From Hyphomicrobiales bacterium (lineage in GTDB: Bacteria; Pseudomonadota; Alphaproteobacteria; Rhizobiales; Rhizobiaceae), in NCBI GenBank assembly GCA_900465675.1, contig UBJR01000002.1:186001-250000 (forward strand): a DNA stretch of 64,000 nucleotides, given 5' to 3'. The notes beneath the pieces are model-generated. The model saw only the letters and a program-made list of their open reading frames with translations, ran no database searches and had not been told where the DNA came from. Of this stretch, positions 43,867 through 52,862 are shown in pieces. The stretch's first letter is position 1; the number at the start of each line of letters is the position of its first letter. A program made the position numbers and the translations under genes.

Positions 43867-44049
43867 GACGCAACCTCCGTGATTGACTGCCCCAAAGATC
43901 GTATGCCTGCGCCCGGCCTTCAACCCGATTCTTGCGCGCAACCGTCATCTCAACAGCCCGATTATTTGTTCTCTTTTTGTTCTTGTCAATTCCTGCCCTT
44001 GTTGCTAGCCTCTGGTCCTTCATGAGGAGGCGGCGGTTGCCGGTTGGAG

Positions 44050-44664
44050 ATGGTTGCTCAAAACCAGACGGAATTTTCGTTTGACCGTGCGTCGGGGCCG
44101 GCGCCGAGTCACGGCGGACCGGATCGAAAGCCTTGCAATGTCTACTTCGCGCTGCGCCCCGACGAGCGGGCGGCAGAGCAGACGAGGCGCATGGCGGGTG
44201 ATCTGCGGCGGCGTTTCGGCTTACGGGAGAAGCCGAAACCCAAGCGCCTGCTTCATGTCTCGCTCTGCCATCTCGGCGAGTGGGATGCGATCCCGCCGAG
44301 CATGCTGTTCGATGGTTTGGCGGCCGCCGCTGCCGTCAGAATGCGCCCCTTCAAGCTGACCTTCCGGCGCGCCGTGAGTTTTCGCCAGGGCAAGCCGGCA
44401 CTGGTTCTGCGGGCAGACGAAGGGCGGCAGGAGGTTCTCTCGTTGCATGCGCAGCTCGCCCTGTCGCTGCTCAACCGCGGCGTCAGCGTCAGGGTCCAGC
44501 CGAAACTCGAGCCGCATATGACGCTGCTCTATGATTATCGCAGCGTGCCCGAAACGATCCTTTCGGAGCCGATCGTCTGGACGGCGAAGTCTTTCGTGCT
44601 GGTCAACAGCCTCGTCGGCGAAGGCCGGCATGTGGATATCGAAGAATGGCCGCTGCTTGGATGA
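44050..44664 (+). CDS. 2'-5' RNA ligase/cyclic phosphodiesterase-family protein
   Basis: A 204-residue 2H phosphoesterase. The two HxT/Sx motifs are LLHVSLCHLG (about residue 69) and PHMTLLYDY (about residue 156). The family includes ThpR, which opens RNA 2',3'-cyclic phosphates. The start is uncertain: a TTG at 44044 lies 13 bases after AGGAGG, and the ATG at 44050 lies just after GGAG. Either gives nearly the same protein. Confidence 0.82.
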   Translation: MVAQNQTEFSFDRASGPAPSHGGPDRKPCNVYFALRPDERAAEQTRRMAGDLRRRFGLREKPKPKRLLHVSLCHLGEWDAIPPSMLFDGLAAAAAVRMRPFKLTFRRAVSFRQGKPALVLRADEGRQEVLSLHAQLALSLLNRGVSVRVQPKLEPHMTLLYDYRSVPETILSEPIVWTAKSFVLVNSLVGEGRHVDIEEWPLLG

Positions 44665-44741
44665 GACGCCCCTATTGACGCTTGCGCCAGTGCGGCGGAG
44701 TTGCTTAAAGCTGCTGCCAGCAGATTTTGCGGAGTGCTGAC

Positions 44742-45800
44742 ATGGATACGACCGAGATCATCATTCCTGGCGATACGCCGGGCATCGAATGGCGCCTGCC
44801 GGTGCTGCATTTCAAGGGCAGCGATCCGCATGCGCCGCGGATCTACATTCAGGCGGCTCTGCATGCCAACGAGCTGCCGGGAACGGCGCTGCTGCATTTC
44901 CTCTGCCGGAAGCTTAGAGCTGCCGAAGATGCCGGAAGGATCGCCAGCGACATTACGATCGTTCCGCAGGCCAACCCGATCGGCGCGGCGCAATCCCATT
45001 TCGGCGAACTACAGGGACGTTTCGATCTCGGGTCGCGCACCAACTTCAATCGCGACTTCCCGCTGATTTCGCTGCGCGACCGCGATACGCTGGTAGAGAA
45101 TCTCGACCGGTATCCGGCTACGGATCGCTTGAAGCGGCAGCTGATCCACATGGCACTCGGCGCCGATCTGGTGCTCGATCTGCATTGCGACGATGAATCA
45201 CTGCAATATGCCTATATCGACGAGGCCTTCTGGCCCGAGGCGGCCGATCTGGCCAGCGCTCTGTCGATGGATGCCGTGCTGCTTTCGGATGGCGAAAGCT
45301 CGGCTTTCGAAGAGGCCGTCGGCTTTGCCTGGAAATACGAGGTGCCCGGCGAGAAGCGCAGCCGCTTGCCCGGCAAGCTCTCCGTTACGGTGGAGCTTCG
45401 CGGCCGCCGCGACGTCTATCATGACATGGCATCTGCTGACGCCGATGGCGTCTTCGCCTTCCTTGCCGCCCGCGGGGCGGTCAGGGACAGCGCACCTCTC
45501 GGTGCTTTCACCGGACCCGCCGTGCCGCTCGACAATATCGAGATGATCCGCACGCCGGTTGCCGGGACTCTTCTTTTCCACCGCGACATCGGCGAGACGG
45601 TCGCTGCCGGCGATCTTTTGGCAACCATCGTCACGCGGCCGGGCATGGCCGACGGCGAGACGGAGATCCGTGCCCCGCAGGCAGGCTTGATCGTGACGCG
45701 CACGTCCGACCGGCTGGTGCGGCGGCGCGCAGACCTGATGAAGATCGCCTGCGGCGAGCCAAGCACGGCGCTGCGCAAAGCCGGAACGCTGGAAGACTGA
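44742..45800 (+). CDS. AstE/AspA-family (M14-like) deacylase
   Basis: A 352-residue zinc hydrolase-like protein related to succinylglutamate desuccinylase/aspartoacylase. Zinc ligands are in AALHANELPGTALLHF (HxxE) and VLDLHCDDE. VTVELRGRRDVY holds the likely catalytic Glu. The C-terminal beta-domain (about 260-350) includes TPVAGTLLFHRDIGETVAAG, a lipoyl-like hammerhead. It probably hydrolyses an N-acyl amino acid; the substrate is unknown. GGAG lies seven bases before the ATG. It starts a tight run with arsC-like and ybaK. Confidence 0.85.
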   Translation: MDTTEIIIPGDTPGIEWRLPVLHFKGSDPHAPRIYIQAALHANELPGTALLHFLCRKLRAAEDAGRIASDITIVPQANPIGAAQSHFGELQGRFDLGSRTNFNRDFPLISLRDRDTLVENLDRYPATDRLKRQLIHMALGADLVLDLHCDDESLQYAYIDEAFWPEAADLASALSMDAVLLSDGESSAFEEAVGFAWKYEVPGEKRSRLPGKLSVTVELRGRRDVYHDMASADADGVFAFLAARGAVRDSAPLGAFTGPAVPLDNIEMIRTPVAGTLLFHRDIGETVAAGDLLATIVTRPGMADGETEIRAPQAGLIVTRTSDRLVRRRADLMKIACGEPSTALRKAGTLED

Positions 45801-45802
45801 CG

Positions 45803-46153
45803 ATGGCAACGACGATTTACGGCATCAAGAACTGCGACACGATGAAGAAAGCCCGCACCTGGCTCGAGGAGAATGGGGCGGGCTACGACTTCCACGATTA
45901 TAAGGCCTCGGGCATCGACCGGGCACATCTGGAAGACTGGGTCGGCAAGGCCGGATGGGAAACGGTGCTGAACCGTGCAGGAACAACCTTCCGTAAGCTG
46001 CCGGATGCCGATCGCGAGAACCTGACGCGCGACAAAGCGATCGCGCTGATGCTGGAGCAGCCTTCGATGATCAAGCGCCCGGTGCTGGAGCATGACGGCA
46101 AGCTGCTTGTCGGTTTCAAGCCTGATCTCTACGCTGCCGAATTCGGAAAGTGA
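45803..46153 (+). CDS. ArsC/YffB-family thioredoxin-fold protein
   Basis: A 116-residue protein with the ArsC-type N-terminus TIYGIKNCDTMKKARTWLEE, holding a single cysteine at about residue 11. DKAIALMLEQPSMIKRPVLE follows, the RP motif of the family. YffB-like members use glutathione, and true arsenate reduction is not assured. It lies two bases after the AstE-like gene and three bases before ybaK. Confidence 0.85.
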   Translation: MATTIYGIKNCDTMKKARTWLEENGAGYDFHDYKASGIDRAHLEDWVGKAGWETVLNRAGTTFRKLPDADRENLTRDKAIALMLEQPSMIKRPVLEHDGKLLVGFKPDLYAAEFGK

Positions 46154-46155
46154 TC

Positions 46156-46629
46156 ATGTCGAAGACGACGCGTGCCACGCAGGTCCTTGCCAAATCGGGC
46201 GTCGAATTCACGGTCCATACCTATGACTACGATCCGAACGCCGAACGCGTCGGCCTGCAGGCGGCGGAAGCGCTCGGCGAGGAGCCGCGCCGGGTTCTGA
46301 AGACACTGATGGCCGAAGTCGATGGCAAAGCGGTCTGCGTCGTCGTCCCATCCGACCGTGAAGTGAGCATGAAGAAGCTGGCCGCAGCGTTTGGCGGCAA
46401 GTCCGCGAACATGATGAAGCCTGCCGATGCCGAACGGCTGACCGGGTATCATGTCGGCGGCATCAGCCCCTTCGGCCAGAAGAAGCTTGTGCCGACGGCC
46501 CTTGAGGAAGCAGCGCTGACAGAAGCCCTGGTCTATATGAACGGCGGGCAGCGCGGGCTGCAGGTGAGGCTCGCGCCTGGAGATGCGCTCAAGGCGCTGA
46601 ACGCAAAGGCGGCATCGCTGATCGCCTAG
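46156..46629 (+). CDS. ybaK: Cys-tRNA(Pro) deacylase YbaK
   Basis: A 157-residue trans-editing protein that removes cysteine mischarged on tRNA(Pro). VLKTLMAEVDGKAVCVVVPSD contains the conserved catalytic Lys region, and GGISPFGQKKLVPT is the family GxSP(F/L) loop. The ATG at 46156 follows GGAAAG; a GTG two codons earlier is possible. Its stop overlaps the convergent marR stop by four bases. Confidence 0.9.
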   Translation: MSKTTRATQVLAKSGVEFTVHTYDYDPNAERVGLQAAEALGEEPRRVLKTLMAEVDGKAVCVVVPSDREVSMKKLAAAFGGKSANMMKPADAERLTGYHVGGISPFGQKKLVPTALEEAALTEALVYMNGGQRGLQVRLAPGDALKALNAKAASLIA

Positions 46630-47069
46630 GCCGACAGGTTCTTCAAAAGGCCTGCGAGCGCTTTTGCGGACGCATCGTCGAGCTTCGAGCCGACATGCCT
46701 TTCGATCGCCTTCGAATAGACCACCCACATCCGCTCGCGAAGCGCCAGGCCCGCATCGGTCACGACCACCCATCGCCCACGGCCATCCTCCGCAAATGTC
46801 TGGCGGCCGACCAGCCCCTCACGTTCGAGCCGGTCGATCAGGCGCGAGAGATTGTATTGCGCCAGCAGCGTGCGCTCCTCGATCTCGAAGGGCCTCAGAC
46901 GGCTATCCGGCGCGCGGACCAGTTCCCACAAGACATCATACCAGCCGAGCGGCGGCATGCCCGCCTGTTTCAGGTCGGCCTCGATTGCCAAAAGCAATTT
47001 CTGCTGCGCACGCATGATACCGATCCACGCTTCGGTAACGGCATCTGATGGGGTGGTTTTCTCCGGCAT
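46626..47069 (-). CDS. MarR-family transcriptional regulator
   Basis: A 147-residue winged-helix repressor. The recognition helix region is LLAQYNLSRLIDRLEREGLV and the wing is DGRGRWVVVTDAG. It probably acts as a dimer. The start is ambiguous: the ATG at 47069 leaves both putative operators outside the gene, whereas one at 47126 places an operator inside the reading frame. Neither has a clear Shine-Dalgarno. It is divergent from a glutathione S-transferase gene, its probable target. Confidence 0.87.
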   Translation of the reverse strand: MPEKTTPSDAVTEAWIGIMRAQQKLLLAIEADLKQAGMPPLGWYDVLWELVRAPDSRLRPFEIEERTLLAQYNLSRLIDRLEREGLVGRQTFAEDGRGRWVVVTDAGLALRERMWVVYSKAIERHVGSKLDDASAKALAGLLKNLSA

Positions 47070-47071
47070 GG

Positions 47072-47130
47072 ATGCAATTACATCTATCTTGACGGATGCC
47101 GCAAGCGTATTTATATGCAATTGCATCTAT
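47072..47130. promoter_or_regulatory. Two MarR-type operators and a gst promoter
   Basis: ATGCAATTACATCTAT (47072-47087) and ATGCAATTGCATCTAT (47115-47130) are direct repeats 43 bp apart differing in one base. The second contains the perfect palindrome ATGCAATTGCAT. Between them TTGACG (47089-47094), a 17-bp spacer and TATATG (47112-47117) form a rightward promoter for the GST gene, with the -10 partly inside the second operator. Confidence 0.7.
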
Positions 47131-47143
47131 AATGGAGATACCG

Positions 47144-47821
47144 ATGCAGAAGCTCACCCTCATCTCGCACCATCTCTGCCCTTATGTGCAGCGCGCCGCG
47201 ATCGCGCTCAGCGAAAAGGGCGTCCCCTTCGACCGTGTTGTCATCGACCTCGACAACAAGCCCGAGTGGTTTTCGAAGATCTCGCCGCTCGGCAAGGTTC
47301 CGCTGCTGCTCATCGAGGACGATGGCGAACAGACAGCGCTCTTCGAAAGCGCTGTAATCTGCGAATATCTGGACGAAACACAGCCGGGTCCGAGACTGCA
47401 TCCCGGCGATGCGTTGCTGCGCGCGCGGCATCGCGGCTGGATGGAGTTCGGCTCGTCTATCCTCTCCGATCTCTGGACCTATGAGACGACAAGCGATGCA
47501 CGGCAGCTGGAAGACAAGCGCAAGGTGATTGCCGGGAAATTCAAAACCATCGAGGCGGAACTCTCGGCCGGCCCGTTTTTCGCTGGCGATCTTTTCAGCC
47601 TGGTCGATGCCGTCTTCGCACCGATTTTCCGGTATTTCGACGTTTTCGATACGCTCGGCGAAAGCAATATCTTCAACGGGCTGCCGAAGGTGCAGGCATG
47701 GCGTAGCGAACTTGCGAAACGCCCCAGCGTGCGCGCGGCGGCCGCACCCGATTATCCGGAAAGGTTGATGGCATTTCTTGAAAAGCATCAGTCGGCACTG
47801 CTTCGGCAAGCGGCTGCCTAG
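47144..47821 (+). CDS. Glutathione S-transferase family protein with CPYV motif
   Basis: A 225-residue GST. LISHHLCPYVQRAAIALSEKG gives a CPYV active-site cysteine (residue 12), as in omega/lambda-type or glutaredoxin-like GSTs that act as thiol transferases. SPLGKVPLLLIED and LFESAVICEYLDE bind glutathione. The helical domain has FFAGDLFSLVDAVFAPIF. GGAG lies six bases before the ATG. Regulation by the divergent MarR protein is likely. Confidence 0.9.
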   Translation: MQKLTLISHHLCPYVQRAAIALSEKGVPFDRVVIDLDNKPEWFSKISPLGKVPLLLIEDDGEQTALFESAVICEYLDETQPGPRLHPGDALLRARHRGWMEFGSSILSDLWTYETTSDARQLEDKRKVIAGKFKTIEAELSAGPFFAGDLFSLVDAVFAPIFRYFDVFDTLGESNIFNGLPKVQAWRSELAKRPSVRAAAAPDYPERLMAFLEKHQSALLRQAAA

Positions 47822-47835
47822 GGCCACATTCTCAA

Positions 47836-47872
47836 GCGGCGAATTCGATGCATCGAGCTTCATTTTCGCCGC
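47836..47872. repeat. Nested inverted repeat after the MarR-controlled GST gene
   Basis: GCGGCGAA (47836-47843) pairs with TTCGCCGC (47865-47872) and encloses the perfect palindrome TCGATGCATCGA (47845-47856). It lies in the 98-bp gap before the aminopeptidase gene and could be an RNA hairpin at the end of the gst transcript. No U-run follows. Confidence 0.45.
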
Positions 47873-47919
47873 AAACGGGTCTAAGTCTGCTGCCTGCAAT
47901 TTATCAGGAGGTCGCGACC

Positions 47920-49170
47920 ATGAACTTCATGCCCCAGAACCATTCGATCGACCCGGTCAAGCTGGATAAGCTTGCCGAGGTCGCGGTGAAGGTGGGCCTG
48001 CAGCTGCAGAAGGGCCAGGATCTGGTCATCACGGCGCCAGTCGTTGCCATTCCGCTCGTCCGCCTGATCACCAAGCATGCCTATCAGGCCGGCGCCGGCT
48101 TGGTGAATGCCTTCTATTCCGACGAGGAATCGACGCTCGCCCGCTATCAGTATGCGAGCGACGAGAGCTTCGATCGCGCCTCCGGCTGGCTCTACGATGG
48201 CATGGCCAAGGCCTATGCCAACAATGCCGCCCGGCTTGCCATCGCTGGCGACAATCCGATGCTGCTTTCGGACCAGGATCCGGGCAAGGTCAGCCGCGCC
48301 AACCGCGCCAACTCGAGCGCCTACAAACCGGCGCTCGAGAAGATCTCGAATTTCGATATCAACTGGAACATCGTTTCCTACCCAAATCCGTCCTGGGCCA
48401 AGCTCGTTTTCCCAAATGATCCCGAAGCGATTGCCGTTGCCAAGCTCGCCAAGGCGATCTTTGCAGCGTCGCGCGTCGATCTCGATGATCCGATTGCCGC
48501 CTGGTCAGAGCACAACGGCAACCTCGCCAAGCGTTCGGCATGGCTGAACGGCCAGCGCTTCGCGGCCCTGCACTTCACCGGACCGGGCACGGATCTGACG
48601 GTCGGGCTTGCCGACGGCCACGAATGGCATGGCGGCGCATCGACGGCGAAGAATGGCATTACCTGCAACCCGAATATCCCGACCGAAGAGGTCTTCACCA
48701 CGCCGCATGCGCTGCGCGTCGAAGGCCATGTGTCGAGCACCAAGCCGCTCTCGCATCAGGGCACGTTGATCGACAATATTCAGGTGCGCTTCGAAGGCGG
48801 CCGCATCGTCGAGGCGAAGGCGTCGCGTGGGGCCGAAGTGCTGAACAAGGTGCTGGATACCGACGAGGGCGCACGCCGCCTGGGCGAAGTGGCGCTGGTG
48901 CCGCATTCCTCACCGATCTCGGCCAGCGGCATCCTGTTCTACAACACGCTGTTCGACGAGAATGCCTCCTGCCACATCGCGCTCGGCCAGTGCTATTCGA
49001 AGTGCTTTGTGGATGGCGCAACGCTCAGCCAGGAACAGATCAAGGCGCAGGGCGGCAATTCGAGCCTGATCCATATCGACTGGATGATCGGTTCCAACAA
49101 GGTCGATATCGACGGCATCAAGCCAGATGGGTCGCGGGTTCCGGTCATGCGCCAGGGCGAGTGGGCGTAA
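47920..49170 (+). CDS. M29-family aminopeptidase
   Basis: A 416-residue metallo-aminopeptidase of the AmpS/PepS/AmpT family. Key stretches are FTGPGTDLTVGLADGHEWHGG, NIPTEEVFTTPHALRVEGHV with the metal-binding Glu and His, LGEVALVPHSSPIS, and GNSSLIHIDWMIGS with the His-Asp ligands. CAGGAGG lies eight bases before the chosen ATG at 47920. It is cytoplasmic and releases N-terminal amino acids with broad specificity. Confidence 0.93.
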   Translation: MNFMPQNHSIDPVKLDKLAEVAVKVGLQLQKGQDLVITAPVVAIPLVRLITKHAYQAGAGLVNAFYSDEESTLARYQYASDESFDRASGWLYDGMAKAYANNAARLAIAGDNPMLLSDQDPGKVSRANRANSSAYKPALEKISNFDINWNIVSYPNPSWAKLVFPNDPEAIAVAKLAKAIFAASRVDLDDPIAAWSEHNGNLAKRSAWLNGQRFAALHFTGPGTDLTVGLADGHEWHGGASTAKNGITCNPNIPTEEVFTTPHALRVEGHVSSTKPLSHQGTLIDNIQVRFEGGRIVEAKASRGAEVLNKVLDTDEGARRLGEVALVPHSSPISASGILFYNTLFDENASCHIALGQCYSKCFVDGATLSQEQIKAQGGNSSLIHIDWMIGSNKVDIDGIKPDGSRVPVMRQGEWA

Positions 49171-49221
49171 CGCAACACAGGCTGGCGCACGATACCATCG
49201 AGCGCCGGCTCTCCGGGCGTC

Positions 49222-50808
49222 CTAGAAGAGGCTTCCCTGCTTCGGAGGGGGCGCCTGTTCGCCGGACTTGGGCGCACGCTTCTTCGTCGCTGGCGGCGCT
49301 CCGCCCTCGGTGGTTACGGCACCGATGCGGCCATCCGAGAATTCGATCGAGATCCCGGCACCTGCCGTCAGCATGGCGGCCTGCGAGACCGGCCGGTCCT
49401 CATCATCCCTGATAACGGCATAGCCGCGCTTCAGCACGTTCTTGTAGGAAAGCGACTGCAGAACCCGATCCTGAGCGGCCAGCTCTCCCCGCGCCCGTGT
49501 CAGCTGATGGCGCACGGCCGTGTCGCCATGGCGGGACAGATTGGCAAGGTGATCGCGCATGCGGGCGGTCTGCGTCGTCAGGCGCGCCGGGACAGACGAC
49601 AGCGTCACGCCAAAGCGCTCGACCCGGCCTTTCAAGGCATCGATACGGCGCTCGACGATGCGCTCGGCCCGCGTCATCCGCTCGGCCAGCATCTGCCGCC
49701 GCTCGGTGATCCTGTTGGACAGCACATCCGGGCGCAGATGCGATGCAACGCGCTCGAAGCTGCGGCGCTTGTTGATGGTGTTTAGTTCCAAACCGCGACC
49801 AAGACCGGAGGCCGCTTCGTCGAACCGGCGGCGCGGCAGAGCCAGCAGCTGATCGAGCGATGGCAGCGCGCGCATCAGCGCCCGCACGGACTGGCGGCGA
49901 TGATCCATCTGCCGTGTCATACAGCCTTGAAGACGGGCGGAAAGGCCGGCGATCTGCGCTTCGAGTTCCGCCTTGACCGGCACCGCCATTTCAGCCGCAC
50001 CAGTCGGCGTCGGCGCCCTGACATCGGCCGCGTAGTCGATCAACGTCCAATCCGTTTCGTGACCGACGGCCGAAATCAGCGGGATGGCGCTTTCGGCCGC
50101 GGCACGAACGACGATCTCGTCGTTGAAGCTCCACAGATCCTCAAGACTGCCGCCGCCACGGGCGACGATCAGCACATCGGGCCTCGGCATCTCGCCCGAA
50201 GGCTCGAAAGCGTTGAAGCCGCGGATGGCATTGGCCACCTCTTCGCCCGATCCCTCACCCTGCACCTTGACGGGCCAGACAAGCACATGAACCGGAAAAC
50301 GATCGGAGATGCGGTGAAGAATATCGCGGATGACGGCGCCCGTCGGAGAGGTGACGACACCAATTACCTTCGGCATGTAGGGAAGGCGGCGCTTGCGCGC
50401 GGGATCGAAAAGCCCCTCGGCGCCGAGTTTGCGCTTACGCTCCTCGATCAGAGCCATCAAGGCGCCGGCACCGGCCGGCTCCAGCGTTTCGATGACGATC
50501 TGGTATTTGGACGACCCCGGGAACGTCGTGATCTTGCCGGTGGCGATAACCTCCATGCCTTCCTCAGGCCGGAAGCGGAGACGCGAGAAAACACCCTTCC
50601 AGATGACGGCATCGATGCGTGCGCGATCATCCTTCATCGAAAAATAAGCGTGGCCGGATGAATGCGGCCCGCGATAACCGGATATTTCGCCGCGCACGCG
50701 GACCTGATCGAATGCGGTCTCGACCGTGCGCTTGATCGATCCCGATAGTTCGGAAACCGAATATTCCGTGAGGTTTGTCGGCGAATCGCCGTCGAAGACA
50801 TTGCTCAT
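49222..50808 (-). CDS. xseA: Exodeoxyribonuclease VII large subunit
   Basis: A 528-residue nuclease subunit. The N-terminal OB-fold (about 10-110) includes [17 protein letters not shown] and [20 protein letters not shown]. The catalytic domain has [27 protein letters not shown] with the metal site, and [22 protein letters not shown] long Arg-rich coiled coil (about 280-440) and a C-terminal barrel follow. XseA with XseB degrades single-stranded DNA. xseB is not in the window. The ribosome binding site is weak. Confidence 0.95.
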   Translation of the reverse strand: MSNVFDGDSPTNLTEYSVSELSGSIKRTVETAFDQVRVRGEISGYRGPHSSGHAYFSMKDDRARIDAVIWKGVFSRLRFRPEEGMEVIATGKITTFPGSSKYQIVIETLEPAGAGALMALIEERKRKLGAEGLFDPARKRRLPYMPKVIGVVTSPTGAVIRDILHRISDRFPVHVLVWPVKVQGEGSGEEVANAIRGFNAFEPSGEMPRPDVLIVARGGGSLEDLWSFNDEIVVRAAAESAIPLISAVGHETDWTLIDYAADVRAPTPTGAAEMAVPVKAELEAQIAGLSARLQGCMTRQMDHRRQSVRALMRALPSLDQLLALPRRRFDEAASGLGRGLELNTINKRRSFERVASHLRPDVLSNRITERRQMLAERMTRAERIVERRIDALKGRVERFGVTLSSVPARLTTQTARMRDHLANLSRHGDTAVRHQLTRARGELAAQDRVLQSLSYKNVLKRGYAVIRDDEDRPVSQAAMLTAGAGISIEFSDGRIGAVTTEGGAPPATKKRAPKSGEQAPPPKQGSLF

Positions 50809-50867
50809 GTCTTCGTTCTATCCGAAGTGCGGCGAAAGATCAGCCGGAAGATCGCCGGTCCGCGGCG

Positions 50868-52706
50868 TCAATCCACCGGCTTGAAGAGGAAATACTGGAC
50901 GCCTTCGGCCTTGGCATAGGGCTGAAGATAATTCGGCACATTGCCTTTGGCGAGCTGGGCGTAGAGGCCGTCTGGCTTGAGTTTTGCGAGCTGCTCGGTC
51001 GAGGGATCCTCATTGCAGAACGCCACCGCCGTTACGCCCGCACCACGCATGAACGCTTCGGCTTCCTTAGGTTCGGCGAGGCCGATATGCAGTTCAGTCA
51101 ACATACCGCGCTGATTGCGATGGTAGGGTGCAGTCAAGATGTGCTGACCACTAAAACGCAAGATCGGTACACCCAACTCCAACGAGGCGACAACCATTCC
51201 CGTTGGGAGATTGTTGAGCGGTGCAATCGCTTCCTTTGATCGGCAGGCGGCCATATTCTCGGCCGCCTTCGCCTCCCCGTCCGCCTGTACCGCCTCATTT
51301 TTCGGCAGCGCTATCAGATCCGCGGAGACGGCCCAGATGGCAGGAACACTTCCAAGCACGACCAGAATAAAACAAAGCGCCGCCGCGACGCTTTCCCGAT
51401 CAGCATTGGAGACTTTCCTGACGTCGATGATGAGCAATGCCAGCGGCAGAGCTGCCAAGATATTGGAGAATGGTGCGCCACGAACCTGAACGAGCGCGAT
51501 TGCCCAGCTGACAGCGATCAAGAACAGCAAGATCAAGTGGATTTCGACGCGGTCCCGCTGCAGGATACGGAACAGGCAAGCGGCAATCGCAAAAATCCCG
51601 GTCGCATAGAAGGCACCAAGCGTATAGGGCTCCGTATGGCTCAGCGCAATGAACGACTGGGCCTCGGAAACGCGGCTTAGCCAGAGTTCGACAAGCATGG
51701 GGTCAAGGTCGCTGAGCGGATTGTGGAGGCACTGAGGCGCAATCAGCACCGCGGAGATCGCGACACCAGCACCAATGCCAGCGAGAACGATAAATCGTCT
51801 GCGCCGCGACATGCTGCTGGTGAACACCGCCGCCACGAACAGCAGCCCGCCCCCGATTGCGGAAAGGCTGTAGAAGCCAAGCGAGAGGTTATCGCAGGTT
51901 ACCGCAGAATAAAGGCTTGGAGGGATAGTTCCGAAAAACAGAATGCTGATGAACAGCGCCAGGGACAAGCCGAACGCCTTTGCGGCAGCGGCATAAACTT
52001 CTCCGTGCCATGCCCAGGCGACAGCAACAATAATGCAAACTGAAGCCACTGCTGGTGTCGTTTCGGCACCGATGGCGATTGCTACGGCCGCGCAGAAGCC
52101 CGCGACTGCAAAGCTGCGCGCGCGATACTTATCGTCGAGCAGCATGGCGGCCATCATAGCGACCAAAGCTTGCTGCGCATTGTGGTGATCGATAGCACCC
52201 GGCAGAAAGCGGCCACTGATAATAGTCGTCAGAAATGTCAGGCCGAGCGAGATATGCATCGCCAGAGCACCGCCAATTCGCCGGCCGGCGATTGCCATTG
52301 CCAACATCAGGGGTACGACGAGCGAGACAGGCCATATCGCCAACGCTACCGCCTCCGCGCGCTCCCCGGACAGAAACAGCCCGAAGAACTTGATCAGCGA
52401 CGCAATCGGCAGATCGATCAACCGCGACCAATGCATCATCGTGCCGTCGACACCGAGGCGATATTGCATAAGATCGAACCAGTTCTGACCTCCCAGCAGA
52501 TCGCGAACCTCGACAAGCCGCATGCCATCATCGTTGTCGGGCCCGACGTAGTCCTTCGCGTTTGGCAGCTTCATGATCAGGATCGCTACGATCAAGACGC
52601 CGCTATAGGCGAATACCGTCGGCCAAAGCCGCGAGAACAGCGCCTGAAATCGTGCAAGCTTGCTGCTTGAAGGGGAAATGGCGGTCATCTCTACAGCGTT
52701 CGTCAT
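50868..52706 (-). CDS. Large GT-C-like polytopic membrane protein
   Basis: A 612-residue protein with about a dozen transmembrane helices in the first 450 residues and a soluble C-terminal region of about 140. The first periplasmic loop carries GPDNDDGMRLVEVRDLLGG and GTMMHWSRLIDLPIA. A paired acidic motif in the first loop followed by an Arg is typical of GT-C glycosyltransferases such as STT3 and GT39. It is divergent from a GT2/GtrA pair, so it may take a sugar from a polyprenyl carrier to an envelope acceptor. I cannot name the product. Confidence 0.65.
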   Translation of the reverse strand: MTNAVEMTAISPSSSKLARFQALFSRLWPTVFAYSGVLIVAILIMKLPNAKDYVGPDNDDGMRLVEVRDLLGGQNWFDLMQYRLGVDGTMMHWSRLIDLPIASLIKFFGLFLSGERAEAVALAIWPVSLVVPLMLAMAIAGRRIGGALAMHISLGLTFLTTIISGRFLPGAIDHHNAQQALVAMMAAMLLDDKYRARSFAVAGFCAAVAIAIGAETTPAVASVCIIVAVAWAWHGEVYAAAAKAFGLSLALFISILFFGTIPPSLYSAVTCDNLSLGFYSLSAIGGGLLFVAAVFTSSMSRRRRFIVLAGIGAGVAISAVLIAPQCLHNPLSDLDPMLVELWLSRVSEAQSFIALSHTEPYTLGAFYATGIFAIAACLFRILQRDRVEIHLILLFLIAVSWAIALVQVRGAPFSNILAALPLALLIIDVRKVSNADRESVAAALCFILVVLGSVPAIWAVSADLIALPKNEAVQADGEAKAAENMAACRSKEAIAPLNNLPTGMVVASLELGVPILRFSGQHILTAPYHRNQRGMLTELHIGLAEPKEAEAFMRGAGVTAVAFCNEDPSTEQLAKLKPDGLYAQLAKGNVPNYLQPYAKAEGVQYFLFKPVD

Positions 52707-52862
52707 TTCGGGAACTCGTTGCCAGTTCCAGCTGGTTTATCAGCAGGCGATCAAGAAAGAGTAAAACGTGCCAGTTGAGCGCAATTGGCTGCCTGCGTCA
52801 TAGCGTCTTATTAACATTGGCTGACTTATACTGCGTCCCGGCCAAACCCGGTGAGCAAGATC

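Noticed and set aside
47128..47133. Perfect TATAAT before the CPYV-type gst
   Set aside because: It would place the transcript start after the Shine-Dalgarno. The TTGACG-N17-TATATG promoter just upstream fits the gene better.
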